64,000 nucleotides of DNA from Hyphomonas jannaschiana VP2 (GCF_000685215.1 NZ_ARYJ01000005.1:248001-312000); one strand, 5' to 3'; counted from the first letter of the stretch, positions 34,097-43,200 are shown. Notes: generated by a model from the letters alone, not told the origin. Made by a program: numbers and translations.

Positions 34097-34600
34097 ATGA
34101 CCACCACGATTCGAATCCTCGGTATCGACCCGGGCCTGCGCCATACCGGCTGGGGTGTGATCGAGCTTAGCGGCATGCGGCTGACGCATATTGCGCATGG
34201 CGTGATTTCGGTTGATCCGAAGCAGGATATGGCCGAGCGCCTTGGCGGCATCTTTGAGGCTGTGGGGGAACTTGCCCGCTATCACCAGCCGACGGCCGCT
34301 GGCGTGGAGGAGACGCTGGTGAACGCCAACCCACGCTCAGCGCTGAAGCTCGGCCAGGCGCGCGGCGCCGCGATGGCGGCGCTGGCCATGGGCGGTGTGC
34401 CGGTCGCGGAGTTTGCACCCCGCAAGATCAAGCTCGCCGTTGTCGGTACCGGCACGGCGGACAAGGACCAGGTCATGTTCATGGTCAAACGCCTACTGCC
34501 CAAGGCGGCGGACCTCAAGTCTGACTCCGCCGATGCGCTGGCCTGCGCCATCTGTGCGGCCCACCATCTGCCGGCTGACATGAAGCGGGGGGCGGCATGA
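34097..34600 (+). CDS. ruvC: Holliday junction endonuclease
   Basis: 167 residues. The catalytic acids are visible: Asp in ILGIDPGLRHTGWGVIE, Glu in AGVEETLVNANP, and the Asp pair in SDSADALACAICAAHH. RuvC resolves Holliday junctions with RuvAB. GAGGG abuts the start. The stop overlaps ruvA by four bases, giving a ruvCAB operon in the usual order. Confidence 0.97.
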   Translation: MTTTIRILGIDPGLRHTGWGVIELSGMRLTHIAHGVISVDPKQDMAERLGGIFEAVGELARYHQPTAAGVEETLVNANPRSALKLGQARGAAMAALAMGGVPVAEFAPRKIKLAVVGTGTADKDQVMFMVKRLLPKAADLKSDSADALACAICAAHHLPADMKRGAA

Positions 34601-35217
34601 TTATCGGACGTCTTGTGGGCGAGGTCGCGGGCCTCGGCACGGATCATCTGCTCGTGGACGTGAACGGCGTCGGCTATGTCTGCATGGCCGGTACACGGCT
34701 CCTCTCGCGCACACATGCGGGGGAGAAGATCACCGTTCATGTCGAAACGCGGGTGACGGAGAATTCCATCACCCTGTTCGGCTTCGGCACGGATGAAGAG
34801 CGCGCCTGGTTCGTCCGCCTGCAGGATGTGCATGGCGTGGCGGGGAAGGCCGCGATGGCAATCCTCGATGCGATCAGCCCGGCCGAGCTGATGGATGCGA
34901 TCGCACTTGGCGATGCCAAAGTGCTGGAGCGCGCCAAGGGTGTCGGCAAGAAACTGGCCGAGCGGATTGTGCATGACCTCTCCGGCAAGCCGCCGCCGAT
35001 GGGCCGTTTCGGCAAGTTCGAAGCGGCCAGCGCCGCCGGTATGGCGAGCGCGCCTGTGGCCGCGGCAACCGGCGCCCGGGGCGAGGCGATCTCTGCGCTC
35101 GTCAATCTCGGCTACTCCCAGTCCGATGCCGCGCGCGCTGTGGCACGCGTGGCGAAGGATGCGGCTGACGATGTCGGCGTGCTCGTGAAAGCGGCCCTGA
35201 AGGAACTGGCGAAATGA
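34597..35217 (+). CDS. ruvA: Holliday junction branch migration protein A
   Basis: 206 residues with the OB-fold start [12 protein letters not shown] and [11 protein letters not shown], the acidic-pin/HhH region ([20 protein letters not shown] and [14 protein letters not shown]), and a C-terminal domain III ([18 protein letters not shown]) that contacts RuvB. RuvA tetramers bind the junction and load RuvB. It overlaps both neighbours by four bases. Confidence 0.97.
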   Translation: MIIGRLVGEVAGLGTDHLLVDVNGVGYVCMAGTRLLSRTHAGEKITVHVETRVTENSITLFGFGTDEERAWFVRLQDVHGVAGKAAMAILDAISPAELMDAIALGDAKVLERAKGVGKKLAERIVHDLSGKPPPMGRFGKFEAASAAGMASAPVAAATGARGEAISALVNLGYSQSDAARAVARVAKDAADDVGVLVKAALKELAK

Positions 35218-36254
35218 GCCGCGAAGGGTCCCTCTCCGATCCGAACGCACAGGGCGGGGATGCGCTGGACCGGGCGCTCCGTCCTCAGACGTTTGAGGAC
35301 TATGTTGGCCAGCGCAAGGCGAAGGCGAACCTCAAAGTCTATGTCGAGGCCGCGCGGGGCCGAGCTGAGGCGCTGGACCATGTGCTGCTGTTCGGCCCGC
35401 CCGGCCTCGGCAAGACGACGCTGGCGCAAATCCTCGCCCGTGAAATGGGCGTCGGCTTCCGCGCGACCTCCGGCCCGGTGATCGCCAAGGCGGGCGACCT
35501 GGCCGCGATCCTCACCAATCTTGAGCCGAACGATGTCCTGTTCATCGACGAAATTCACCGCCTGCCGCCGGTTGTGGAGGAAATCCTCTATCCGGCGATG
35601 GAAGACTATGCCCTCGACATCGTGATCGGGGAGGGGCCGTCGGCCCGGTCCGTGCGGCTGGATCTTGCGCCCTTCACGCTGGTCGGTGCCACGACGCGAG
35701 CCGGGCTGCTGGCAACGCCGCTGCGCGACCGGTTCGGCATTCCTGTGCGGCTGGAATTCTATGAGCCCGAAGAGCTTGGCCGTATCGTCATGGCCGCGGC
35801 GCGCAAGCTGAATGCGCAGATCACGGAGGAAGGCGCCGTCGAGATTGCGAGCCGTGCGCGGGGCACGCCGCGGATTGCGCTGCGCCTCCTCCGCCGGGTG
35901 CGTGACTTTGCCGAGGCCGCAGGCGATGCGATCAACCGCGAGAGCGCAGCGAGTGCCCTCAAGCGGCTGGAGATCGACAGCGACGGCCTCGACGCGCTGG
36001 ACCGGCGCTACCTGCATGCGCTGGTGAAGACCTATGCCGGCGGGCCTGTCGGCGTGGAGACGCTGGCCGCCGCCCTGTCTGAAGCGCGTGATGCGGTGGA
36101 AGACGTGATCGAGCCTTACCTGATGCAGCGCGGCTATGTCGCCCGCACGCCGCGCGGGCGCGTTGCGGCGCCGCTCGCCTATGAACGCCTCGGCCTGCCA
36201 AATCCGGGCGGACAAGAAATAGGCCAACAGACAGGATTGTTCGGGGAAAAATAA
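35214..36254 (+). CDS. ruvB: Holliday junction branch migration helicase B
   Basis: 346 residues. AAA+ motor motifs: Walker [12 protein letters not shown], Walker [10 protein letters not shown], sensor 1 in [10 protein letters not shown] and an arginine-finger region DRFGI, then the C-terminal winged helix ([17 protein letters not shown]). It drives branch migration with RuvA. Last gene of the ruvCAB run; the deaminase gene follows 21 bases later and may be co-transcribed. Confidence 0.97.
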   Translation: MSREGSLSDPNAQGGDALDRALRPQTFEDYVGQRKAKANLKVYVEAARGRAEALDHVLLFGPPGLGKTTLAQILAREMGVGFRATSGPVIAKAGDLAAILTNLEPNDVLFIDEIHRLPPVVEEILYPAMEDYALDIVIGEGPSARSVRLDLAPFTLVGATTRAGLLATPLRDRFGIPVRLEFYEPEELGRIVMAAARKLNAQITEEGAVEIASRARGTPRIALRLLRRVRDFAEAAGDAINRESAASALKRLEIDSDGLDALDRRYLHALVKTYAGGPVGVETLAAALSEARDAVEDVIEPYLMQRGYVARTPRGRVAAPLAYERLGLPNPGGQEIGQQTGLFGEK

Positions 36255-36275
36255 GCCGCACAGGGAGACAAGCCG

Positions 36276-36719
36276 ATGATGCGTTCCGATGCCGATTTCA
36301 TGAAAGAGGCCTATGCCGAGGCGCAGAAGGGGCTGGAGGAGGGCGGCCTGCCCATCGGTGCCATCCTTGTGCGCGATGGCGAGATCATCGGCCGCGGGCA
36401 TAATCAGCGCGTCCAGAAGGCCGACCCGATCCTGCATGGCGAAATGGCCTGCATGCAGAATGCCGGCCGGCAGGCGAGCTACAAGGGTACGGTCATGTAT
36501 ACGACCCTGTCGCCCTGCATGATGTGCACCGGTACGATCATCCAGTTCGGCGTGCCCCGCGTGGTGGTCGGCGAAAGCGTGAATTTCAAGGGCTACCAGG
36601 ATGTGCTGGCGCTGGCAGGCATTGAGGTGAAAGACCTGCACGATCCAGCCTGTATCGACATGATGGGCGATTTCATCCGCCATCATCCCGGCCTCTGGAA
36701 CGAAGACATCGGCAAATAG
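36276..36719 (+). CDS. Cytosine/nucleoside deaminase, yeast Fcy1-like
   Basis: 147 residues of the CDA fold. The zinc site is H54 with catalytic E56 (LHGEMAC) and C81, C84 (SPCMMCTG). The stretch around PRVVVGESVNFKGYQDVL, and the short length, match fungal cytosine deaminase Fcy1 rather than TadA or GuaD. The reaction would be deamination of cytosine to uracil in pyrimidine salvage, though other aminated bases are possible. It sits just downstream of ruvB with a short 21-base gap containing AGGGAGA. Confidence 0.85.
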   Translation: MMRSDADFMKEAYAEAQKGLEEGGLPIGAILVRDGEIIGRGHNQRVQKADPILHGEMACMQNAGRQASYKGTVMYTTLSPCMMCTGTIIQFGVPRVVVGESVNFKGYQDVLALAGIEVKDLHDPACIDMMGDFIRHHPGLWNEDIGK

Positions 36720-36812
36720 GCCGATAGGCCCGCCTGACACAATTTGAACACTATTGGCGCGCGATGGTGAGGATTGCGGCTTTTTGCTGCGTGATCCGAA
36801 AGGGATTTCCCC

Positions 36813-37502
36813 ATGCTTCGCCAGACCTTTACCGCCCGGACGCCGCTCCGGTCGGGAACCTTTGCATTGCTGTGCGCAGTATTGGTGGCTTTCCTTCCTG
36901 CAGGCGCCGCCACAGCGGAAAACACCGTGCCGGACAACGCAACCGCCAATTCCTACAACACAGGCTGGAAGTGCGATGACGGCTTTCAGGAGCAGGATGG
37001 CGCCTGCGCCGACATTCAGTTGCCTGACAATGCCTATCTGAACAACCGCTCGTTTGGGCGGGGCTGGGTCTGCATGTTCGGCTTCGAACGTGTCGAGGAA
37101 GCCTGCGTGCCGGTGGACGTGCCCGATCATGCCTATCTGGAGCCGTCCGGCGTCCGGTGGAGCTGCGAGCGGGGCTATGAGGCGAAAGACGGCAAATGCG
37201 TCCCGGTCAATGTGCCGGAAAACGGCTATCTCAGTGGCCTCAGCTATAATGATGGCTGGGCGTGCGAGCGCGGCTACAAGGCGGAACGCGACCGCTGTGT
37301 TGAAATCCCTGTGCCGGAACATGGCTATCTGAGTTCCGCGCGGTCAGGCCCCGGCTGGAAATGCGAGCGCGGCTATATCGCATCAGGCGACAAGTGTGTT
37401 GTCCTGAACGTGCCCGAGAACGCCCACCTTGGCTACACGGAAGAAAACTGGGAATGCAACAAGCCATATATTCAGCGTGGGGACGTGTGCGAACTGCCAT
37501 GA
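36813..37502 (+). CDS. Secreted six-repeat cysteine protein (W-x-C-x2-G-Y repeats)
   Basis: 229 residues: a signal peptide to about residue 35 (cleavage after AGAATA), then six tandem repeats of ~31 residues. Each follows a pattern of V-P-[DE]-[NH]-A/G-Y-L, a Gly/Asn-rich turn, G-W-x-C-x2-G-[YF], a short polar turn, and a second Cys. Repeat starts are VPDNAT, LPDNAY, VPDHAY, VPENGY, VPEHGY and VPENAH. Two cysteines per repeat suggest one disulfide per unit in the periplasm or outside the cell. The last repeat has KPY in place of RGY. No enzymatic motif is present. I have seen such repeats in hypothetical proteins but know no function. Confidence 0.8.
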   Translation: MLRQTFTARTPLRSGTFALLCAVLVAFLPAGAATAENTVPDNATANSYNTGWKCDDGFQEQDGACADIQLPDNAYLNNRSFGRGWVCMFGFERVEEACVPVDVPDHAYLEPSGVRWSCERGYEAKDGKCVPVNVPENGYLSGLSYNDGWACERGYKAERDRCVEIPVPEHGYLSSARSGPGWKCERGYIASGDKCVVLNVPENAHLGYTEENWECNKPYIQRGDVCELP

Positions 37503-37572
37503 GGGCCAGGTGATCCCGGCTTTCATGGCAGTGACGACCCTGCGCTCAGCCCTTCAGGCCGGCCCAGCACTT

Positions 37573-37652
37573 TAACCCGGTATGGCCTTGGGGCCATCCG
37601 GTTACAGAACGTTCTGGCCCCAGTGAGGCCATGGCGCGGCAGGCGCCGTGGC
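37573..37652. ncRNA. Candidate structured RNA or DNA element: hairpin-palindrome-hairpin
   Basis: Three structures follow one another with little spacing. TAACCCGG...CCGGTTA with inner ATGGCC/GGCCAT gives a long bulged hairpin (37573-37604). CAGAACGTTCTG (37605-37616) is a perfect palindrome. GCCATGGCGC/GCGCCGTGGC (37628-37652) is a 10-base stem with one wobble and a 5-base loop. No frame around it reads as a real protein. Strand, promoter and terminator are not evident, so it could equally be a degenerate palindromic element. Confidence 0.3.
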
Positions 37653-38024
37653 GCTCCGCCTGGTGTTGAAAAAGGCTACGGAGTGGAGCGTTACCGCCCG
37701 CCGCGCCGACTGGAGATTTCGATATCCGCGGGCACGTCCGCCGTTTCATGACAGGATGCACCTGCCATGCCCGGTCGGCCCAGCAACACCCCGAGGGATG
37801 GAACCGGATCCGCCATAGCAGTCCAGGCCTTGGTAGGTCGTATTTCCCGTTACCCCCACCCGACCGGAATCTCTAGACTCGCCCCCGGCCGTTACCCCGG
37901 GTGCAAACCAATCTCTCCAACCCTCCCCAAGGCAAACCGAACGGTACCGGCCCGGCCCCCGCCTCAAGAAGACGTGCAGGATGGCCGGGCGGGGATATGG
38001 TGTGGATAGAGAGCCCTTTCCAAG
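37653..38024. other. Intergenic DNA with no recognisable gene
   Basis: GC-rich noncoding stretch between the structured element and the first long palindrome. Frames through it on either strand read as Arg/Pro/Gly-rich translations without start signals or domains. I see no tRNA, promoter or mobile-element terminus here. A C-rich run around 37845-37975 is compositionally unlike nearby coding DNA. Confidence 0.5.
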
Positions 38025-38126
38025 TGTCATCCCGGAAAGCCCGCAGGGCTTATCCGGGACCCAGAAAATCAAGCGCCGCTACAGGACTGGGTCCCGGATA
38101 TTTGCTGCGCAAATTCCGGGATGACA
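38025..38126. repeat. 102-base palindromic extragenic element
   Basis: Outer arms TGTCATCCCGGAA / TTCCGGGATGACA (13 bases) and inner arms TATCCGGGACCCAG / CTGGGTCCCGGATA (14 bases) are perfect. Between them each side carries its own mini-hairpin (AGCCCGCAGGGCT on the left, TTTGCTGCGCAAA on the right), giving a cruciform-like fold. The TCATCCCGG...CCGGGATGA theme resembles REP-like elements dispersed in alphaproteobacterial genomes, from memory. Only one copy is in this window. Confidence 0.8.
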
Positions 38127-38205
38127 GGGGGAGGGTGTGGGAGAGGGGCAGGCCTATCCTACACGCGTCTTCCCCGACGGCGCAAGTTGGAAGTGAAGCG
38201 CAATC

Positions 38206-38297
38206 CGTAGGGTGGGTTGAGGCGAAGCCGATACCCACCAAACCAATTGTGCCGGGAGTCCGAACGGTGGGTATCGCTCCGCTCAACCCACCCTACG
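38206..38297. repeat. 92-base palindromic element with GTAGGGTGGGTTGAG arms
   Basis: CGTAGGGTGGGTTGAG at 38206-38221 pairs with CTCAACCCACCCTACG at 38282-38297, and GATACCCACC pairs with GGTGGGTATC inside it. A ~26-base spacer separates the arms. The GGGTGGGTTGAGC-type palindrome is a widely dispersed bacterial intergenic repeat as I recall it. It ends five bases beyond the stop codon of the minus-strand membrane-protein gene and could serve as its terminator. Confidence 0.8.
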
Positions 38298-38302
38298 CCG
38301 CC

Positions 38303-38734
38303 TCAGGGCAGCATCACCGCGCCGCCTTTCCAGAAGATCGCGATCAGGATGGAGGCCGCCGACACGATCAGCGACAGCGCCGCCATGCGGGTGGAGACGC
38401 GGAAGCGGGATTTGTCTTCCTGCAGATCGGCCAGCACGCTGGCCAGCAGGGGGAAGTTCACGCAGTGGCGGTCGCCCCCGATGCGCAGGCTGAACATGTT
38501 CACGCTGTCGCCATCGCCGGTGTGCGAGCCGTATTTGGCGTTCATGTGATAATAGAGCCGGCCGAAGATGAGGTCCGGGTCACAGCGGAAGCGCCGCGCC
38601 AGCGCGTCTATGTCGATCGGCACCCAGATCTTTGTGGAGCGGGTCTTGGTCTCGTCGGAGAAGTCGCCAAAGGCGCGCTCATAGCGCTTGTAGATCTCCG
38701 CCAGCAGGCGCTCATCCGTCGGGATCTTCGCCAT
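38303..38734 (-). CDS. Unrecognised protein with C-terminal membrane anchor
   Basis: 143 residues from MAKIPTDERLLAEIYKRYE, where AAAGGG precedes the ATG by about seven bases; the frame opens slightly earlier at 38758. The first ~100 residues are soluble and mixed, with the segment DIDALARRFRCDPDLIFGRL looking like a small helix-turn-helix, then GDRHCVNFPLLASVLADLQED. The last ~25 residues (LSLIVSAASILIAIFWKGG) are one membrane span, so the soluble part is probably cytoplasmic. I do not recognise the family. It follows the low-GC coiled-coil gene by 44 bases on the same strand. Confidence 0.72.
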   Translation of the reverse strand: MAKIPTDERLLAEIYKRYERAFGDFSDETKTRSTKIWVPIDIDALARRFRCDPDLIFGRLYYHMNAKYGSHTGDGDSVNMFSLRIGGDRHCVNFPLLASVLADLQEDKSRFRVSTRMAALSLIVSAASILIAIFWKGGAVMLP

Positions 38735-38778
38735 CCGAGTGCCCTTTGGTTGCCCCACAAGTGGGATTGGATCGACGC

Positions 38779-39702
38779 TTAAAAAGTGTTGGCAAACCGT
38801 ATTCCAGAATAGACCAAACCTATAACCGTGGGGATCATGGAGACAAGGTCAGCAAGAAGACCAGAGGAATAGAATATTGTCCAGCGACGGCGATTGTTGC
38901 TATTGATTTTTGCTCGAGCGTTCGTGGCAGATTGAATCTGAGCGGATAGCTGATCTCGGTCCGCTTCAAGCTTCTCAATTGATTGATTTACCTTGGTTAG
39001 CCCACCGTTGGCAGACCATAATTCTGCAGCTAGCCTTGATCTAACGCGCGCAATTCTGTCCGTTTCAAGCGCAGGGTCCGACAATGCATTTGTCCCCCTT
39101 CGAAAATCGTCTGCAAGCCTATTTATCTGTAAGGCTTCGATAGCATCTGTCACCTCAAGAGCGTTCTTTGCAGCCAACGCATTTCTGGCGCGTTGTGATG
39201 ATATTTCCGAGCTTCTTTCTTTCGCAGTAGGAAACTTTGCGTCTAGCTCTTTAAGCGCAGTTTCATATTCTTCAATTCGCGATTCCCAAATGCGAATAGA
39301 GTCTCTTTCGGCTTGAATTTCGATGGTACGACCCGAAACCTGCGCCTTCAAAGACTCGATCGATTCAGAGTACACATCTTGCTCTTCAATCTGAAGCTGA
39401 TCAAATTTATCGCGTTTGGTAACGGTGTACTTGGTGAGATAGCCGTACACAGAGAAAGCCATATAGAAGCCAAAAAGTATCGCCGCCCCGCTAAGCGATC
39501 TTATGGCGTAGATTGCATTCCTGTCGATATCTAGAACGACAGCGCCGAAGGAACCCGTGAATGACAGGTAGTTATGATGTATCAAAAATACCGAAGTCGC
39601 AAATAGGATAACCCATTTGCGTTGAGCCAAAAACCTGCGCGAGAATTCCGGATCAGAGCCTGATCCGCTATCATTAAAAACACTTTCAAAAGAGACCTTC
39701 AT
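38779..39702 (-). CDS. Unrecognised membrane protein with long coiled coil, low GC
   Basis: 307 residues. Membrane spans are predicted at about 30-48, 67-89 and 276-300; between the second and third lies a ~170-residue charged coiled coil (heptads such as LKELDAKFPTAKER and IEKLEADRDQLSAQI). Both coil ends are therefore held at the membrane. Base composition is visibly lower in GC than its neighbours: three 60-base lines counted by hand (39061, 39241, 39541) gave 32, 24 and 28 G+C, against 37 in a line inside argG (40141). This points to recent transfer. No family is recognised. It begins 42 bases after the argG stop codon. Confidence 0.75.
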   Translation of the reverse strand: MKVSFESVFNDSGSGSDPEFSRRFLAQRKWVILFATSVFLIHHNYLSFTGSFGAVVLDIDRNAIYAIRSLSGAAILFGFYMAFSVYGYLTKYTVTKRDKFDQLQIEEQDVYSESIESLKAQVSGRTIEIQAERDSIRIWESRIEEYETALKELDAKFPTAKERSSEISSQRARNALAAKNALEVTDAIEALQINRLADDFRRGTNALSDPALETDRIARVRSRLAAELWSANGGLTKVNQSIEKLEADRDQLSAQIQSATNARAKINSNNRRRWTIFYSSGLLADLVSMIPTVIGLVYSGIRFANTF

Positions 39703-39744
39703 GACCCTGTTACGTAGGCATGATTCCCATTGAAGGTGGAGTCT

Positions 39745-40986
<1,242 letters not shown>

Positions 40987-41151
40987 GGAGAATTTTTCCC
41001 TGAGCGCTGCAGCTTGAGGCTGTTGCATTAAGGCGACGGCCCGTCGCTGACAAGCGGGGAGCCGCTTTCGATGGGCCATGGTTTTCGTTACATTAATCGT
41101 TTACCGTAACTAAGAGGGCAGGTTAATCGTCTGCAGCGTGGGGTTAAGGTC

Positions 41152-43200
41152 ATGATCGACAGCCAGAACGACAGCAGAAAGGCCAGCGGAAACGCTGCTG
41201 AGCCGGGCTCTTTCCGGGCGCGTCTGATGGCGCGCCAGGCCGCACGGCCGCAATCCACCCTCGCCATCGATTCCGGCATCTTCTACCGGCCGGGCGCCTC
41301 CAGCACGCCGGAGAGCCGCCGCGCCGCCGATGCCGTGCGCGACGAGGCCCGCCGCCGCCGGGCGAACGCCGAGGCTGCCGCAAAGGCTGAAGCAGTCGCG
41401 AAGGCTGAAGCCGAGCGCATCCGCGCCGCAACCGCCGTCGAAGTGCCTGCGCCTGCCGTCCAGGCCCCGCCGAGCGACGAAGAACTGGTCTCGGTGATCG
41501 AGGACATCGCCGCCCGCAAGGAAGAAGAACGCCGCGCGCCTGCACCAGCGATTGTCTCATCCGCCGCCGCCGCAACGGCGCGCCCCGAAGTGCGCCCGCA
41601 GGTCGCCGAACGGGAAGAGCACGAAGACGTGTCGACCCGTCTTGGCGATGTCTCTCAGCTCGCCTTTGCCGGCCTTGCCGTGCTGGGCCTTGCCGGCCTT
41701 TCCGTCCTGGCTGCGCAGAATGCCCTGAAAAGCAAGGACAAGGCGGTTGAACCTGCTACCGGCACCAGCGAAACCGGCGCGCTCGCCCCGGCGCTGAAAC
41801 CGGGCGGAGCCTCCGCCGTCGCGCTCGCCAGCGCGGCAGAGCCCGAAGCGCCGAAAGCCTGGTTCAACTATCAGGGCGTCGCCGACATGCTGGCCGATCG
41901 CAAGGCCGAGATGGAAACCGAGGCGAAGCTCGCGCAGGAAGCCGCCGAAAAGGAAGCCCGTCTGCGCGCCGCCAAGGCCATCGCTGATGCCGAAGCCGTC
42001 CGCGTAGCCGAGGCAGAGGCCGCCGCTGCGGCTGCCGCTGAACAGGCCCGCCTCGCTGAGGAAGCCGAGCGCCAGCGCCTTGCTGAGGCCGAAGCGGCCC
42101 GCGTGGCGCAGGTGGAAGCCGACCGGCTCGCCCGCCTGGAAGCGCAGCGTCAGGCCGCCGCCGAGGCCGAAGCGCAGCGCCTCGCTGACCTCGAAGCGAA
42201 ACGCGTGGCCGAAGCCGAGGCCGAGACCCAGCGCCTTGCCAATCTCGACGCCCAGCGCCTTGCCAAGCTGCGCGCCGACCGCGAAGCCGCCGAGGCTGCC
42301 GCCCGTCAGGAAGCGTTCGAGCTCGCCAAGTCACAGGAGGCCGAGCGCCTTCGCCTCGCGGCCCTCAAGGCGCAGGCAGAGGCCGATGCGGCCGAAGCGC
42401 GCCGCTTGGAACAGATCGCCGCGAAGGCTGCCGCAGACCGGCTGGCCGCTGAGAAACTTCTGGCCGAACAGCAGGCCCGCCAGGCAAACCTCCAGACGAT
42501 TTCTGCGCCTGCCATTGCCCCGGCGCCCGCACCGGCCTCACCAAAGCCGGCCGTTGCCGAGGCCCCGGCGCCGCAGCCGATCGTGTTCACCGCCTATGAA
42601 GGCCCGGTGCCCGTCCCGGCGTCTCACAAGCCGGCAAAACCAGCCCAGCTGATCCGTGCGTCCTACACACCGGATGAAGGCAAGACCGTCACGCGCAAGG
42701 CGCCCGCCGCGATGAGCGCCGGCAAGGCCGATGTGCGCGACTTTGCCGAGACCTCAGGGCTGCAAACGCCGGAAGCCTTCCTTGCGGGCCGTGTCGAGCG
42801 CACCTCGGCTGAGCCTGTCCTGACCGAAGACATGGATCTCGTCCGACAGGCCTTCCGCTCCATTCTGGACAATGGCGCCGACGGGTCGAAACAGGCCATC
42901 ATCACGCCGGATGGCCGCACGCTGACCATTGTGCTGGAACGCACCGTGTCCCGTGAAATGGGCCAGTCGACTGTGCGCACCGTCACCTTCACGCCGGGCG
43001 TCAGCAAGGTGACCCGTGTGGTGACGGAACAGGCACCGGTCACGGTCAGCGTGATGTGCCGCGATGTGGCCTATGCCTTTGCCGGGCAGGAGCGTGGCCG
43101 CTTCGCCGCCTGCCAGGCGCCGGAAGGCGGCTGGACGCTGGCCCGCGCCACCGATGTGGTGAAAGTGACGACCGCCAGCCTGCCTAATTCCGCGTCCTGA
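41152..43200 (+). CDS. Ala/Glu-rich coiled-coil membrane protein, TolA-like architecture
   Basis: 682 residues. A basic/Ala-rich cytoplasmic N terminus (1-165) carries one coiled segment, then a membrane span at about 170-190, then a very long Ala/Glu/Arg/Gln coiled coil (about 240-450, repeats such as EAEAQRLADLEAKRVAEAEA), a Pro/Ala linker, and a folded C-terminal domain from about residue 535 (REMGQSTVRTVTFTPGVSKV, then a cysteine pair in VMCRDVAYAFAGQERGRFAAC). The layout recalls TolA or other envelope-spanning proteins, but the C-terminal domain is not TolA-III as far as I can see. The start overlaps a long upstream gap with argG's promoter. Its last 17 bases overlap the convergent DUF4112 gene. 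Confidence 0.78.
   Translation: MIDSQNDSRKASGNAAEPGSFRARLMARQAARPQSTLAIDSGIFYRPGASSTPESRRAADAVRDEARRRRANAEAAAKAEAVAKAEAERIRAATAVEVPAPAVQAPPSDEELVSVIEDIAARKEEERRAPAPAIVSSAAAATARPEVRPQVAEREEHEDVSTRLGDVSQLAFAGLAVLGLAGLSVLAAQNALKSKDKAVEPATGTSETGALAPALKPGGASAVALASAAEPEAPKAWFNYQGVADMLADRKAEMETEAKLAQEAAEKEARLRAAKAIADAEAVRVAEAEAAAAAAAEQARLAEEAERQRLAEAEAARVAQVEADRLARLEAQRQAAAEAEAQRLADLEAKRVAEAEAETQRLANLDAQRLAKLRADREAAEAAARQEAFELAKSQEAERLRLAALKAQAEADAAEARRLEQIAAKAAADRLAAEKLLAEQQARQANLQTISAPAIAPAPAPASPKPAVAEAPAPQPIVFTAYEGPVPVPASHKPAKPAQLIRASYTPDEGKTVTRKAPAAMSAGKADVRDFAETSGLQTPEAFLAGRVERTSAEPVLTEDMDLVRQAFRSILDNGADGSKQAIITPDGRTLTIVLERTVSREMGQSTVRTVTFTPGVSKVTRVVTEQAPVTVSVMCRDVAYAFAGQERGRFAACQAPEGGWTLARATDVVKVTTASLPNSAS

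Noticed and set aside
35112-37322. A 736-codon open frame on the minus strand
   Set aside because: It lies antisense to ruvB, the deaminase and the repeat protein, all of which have clear motifs and ribosome sites. The translation is Arg/His/Gly-rich with no domain. High GC makes long antisense frames common.
41088-41151. CtrA box (TTAA-N7-TTAA) between argG and the coiled-coil gene
   Set aside because: TTAATCGT occurs twice and TTAA words are present, but none have the 7-base spacing required.
42000-42480. Repeated GAGGCCGAAGC-type DNA that looks like a tandem repeat
   Set aside because: The repetition comes from Ala/Glu/Arg codons in a coiled coil and has no fixed period at DNA level, so it is a protein feature and not a satellite or CRISPR-like array.
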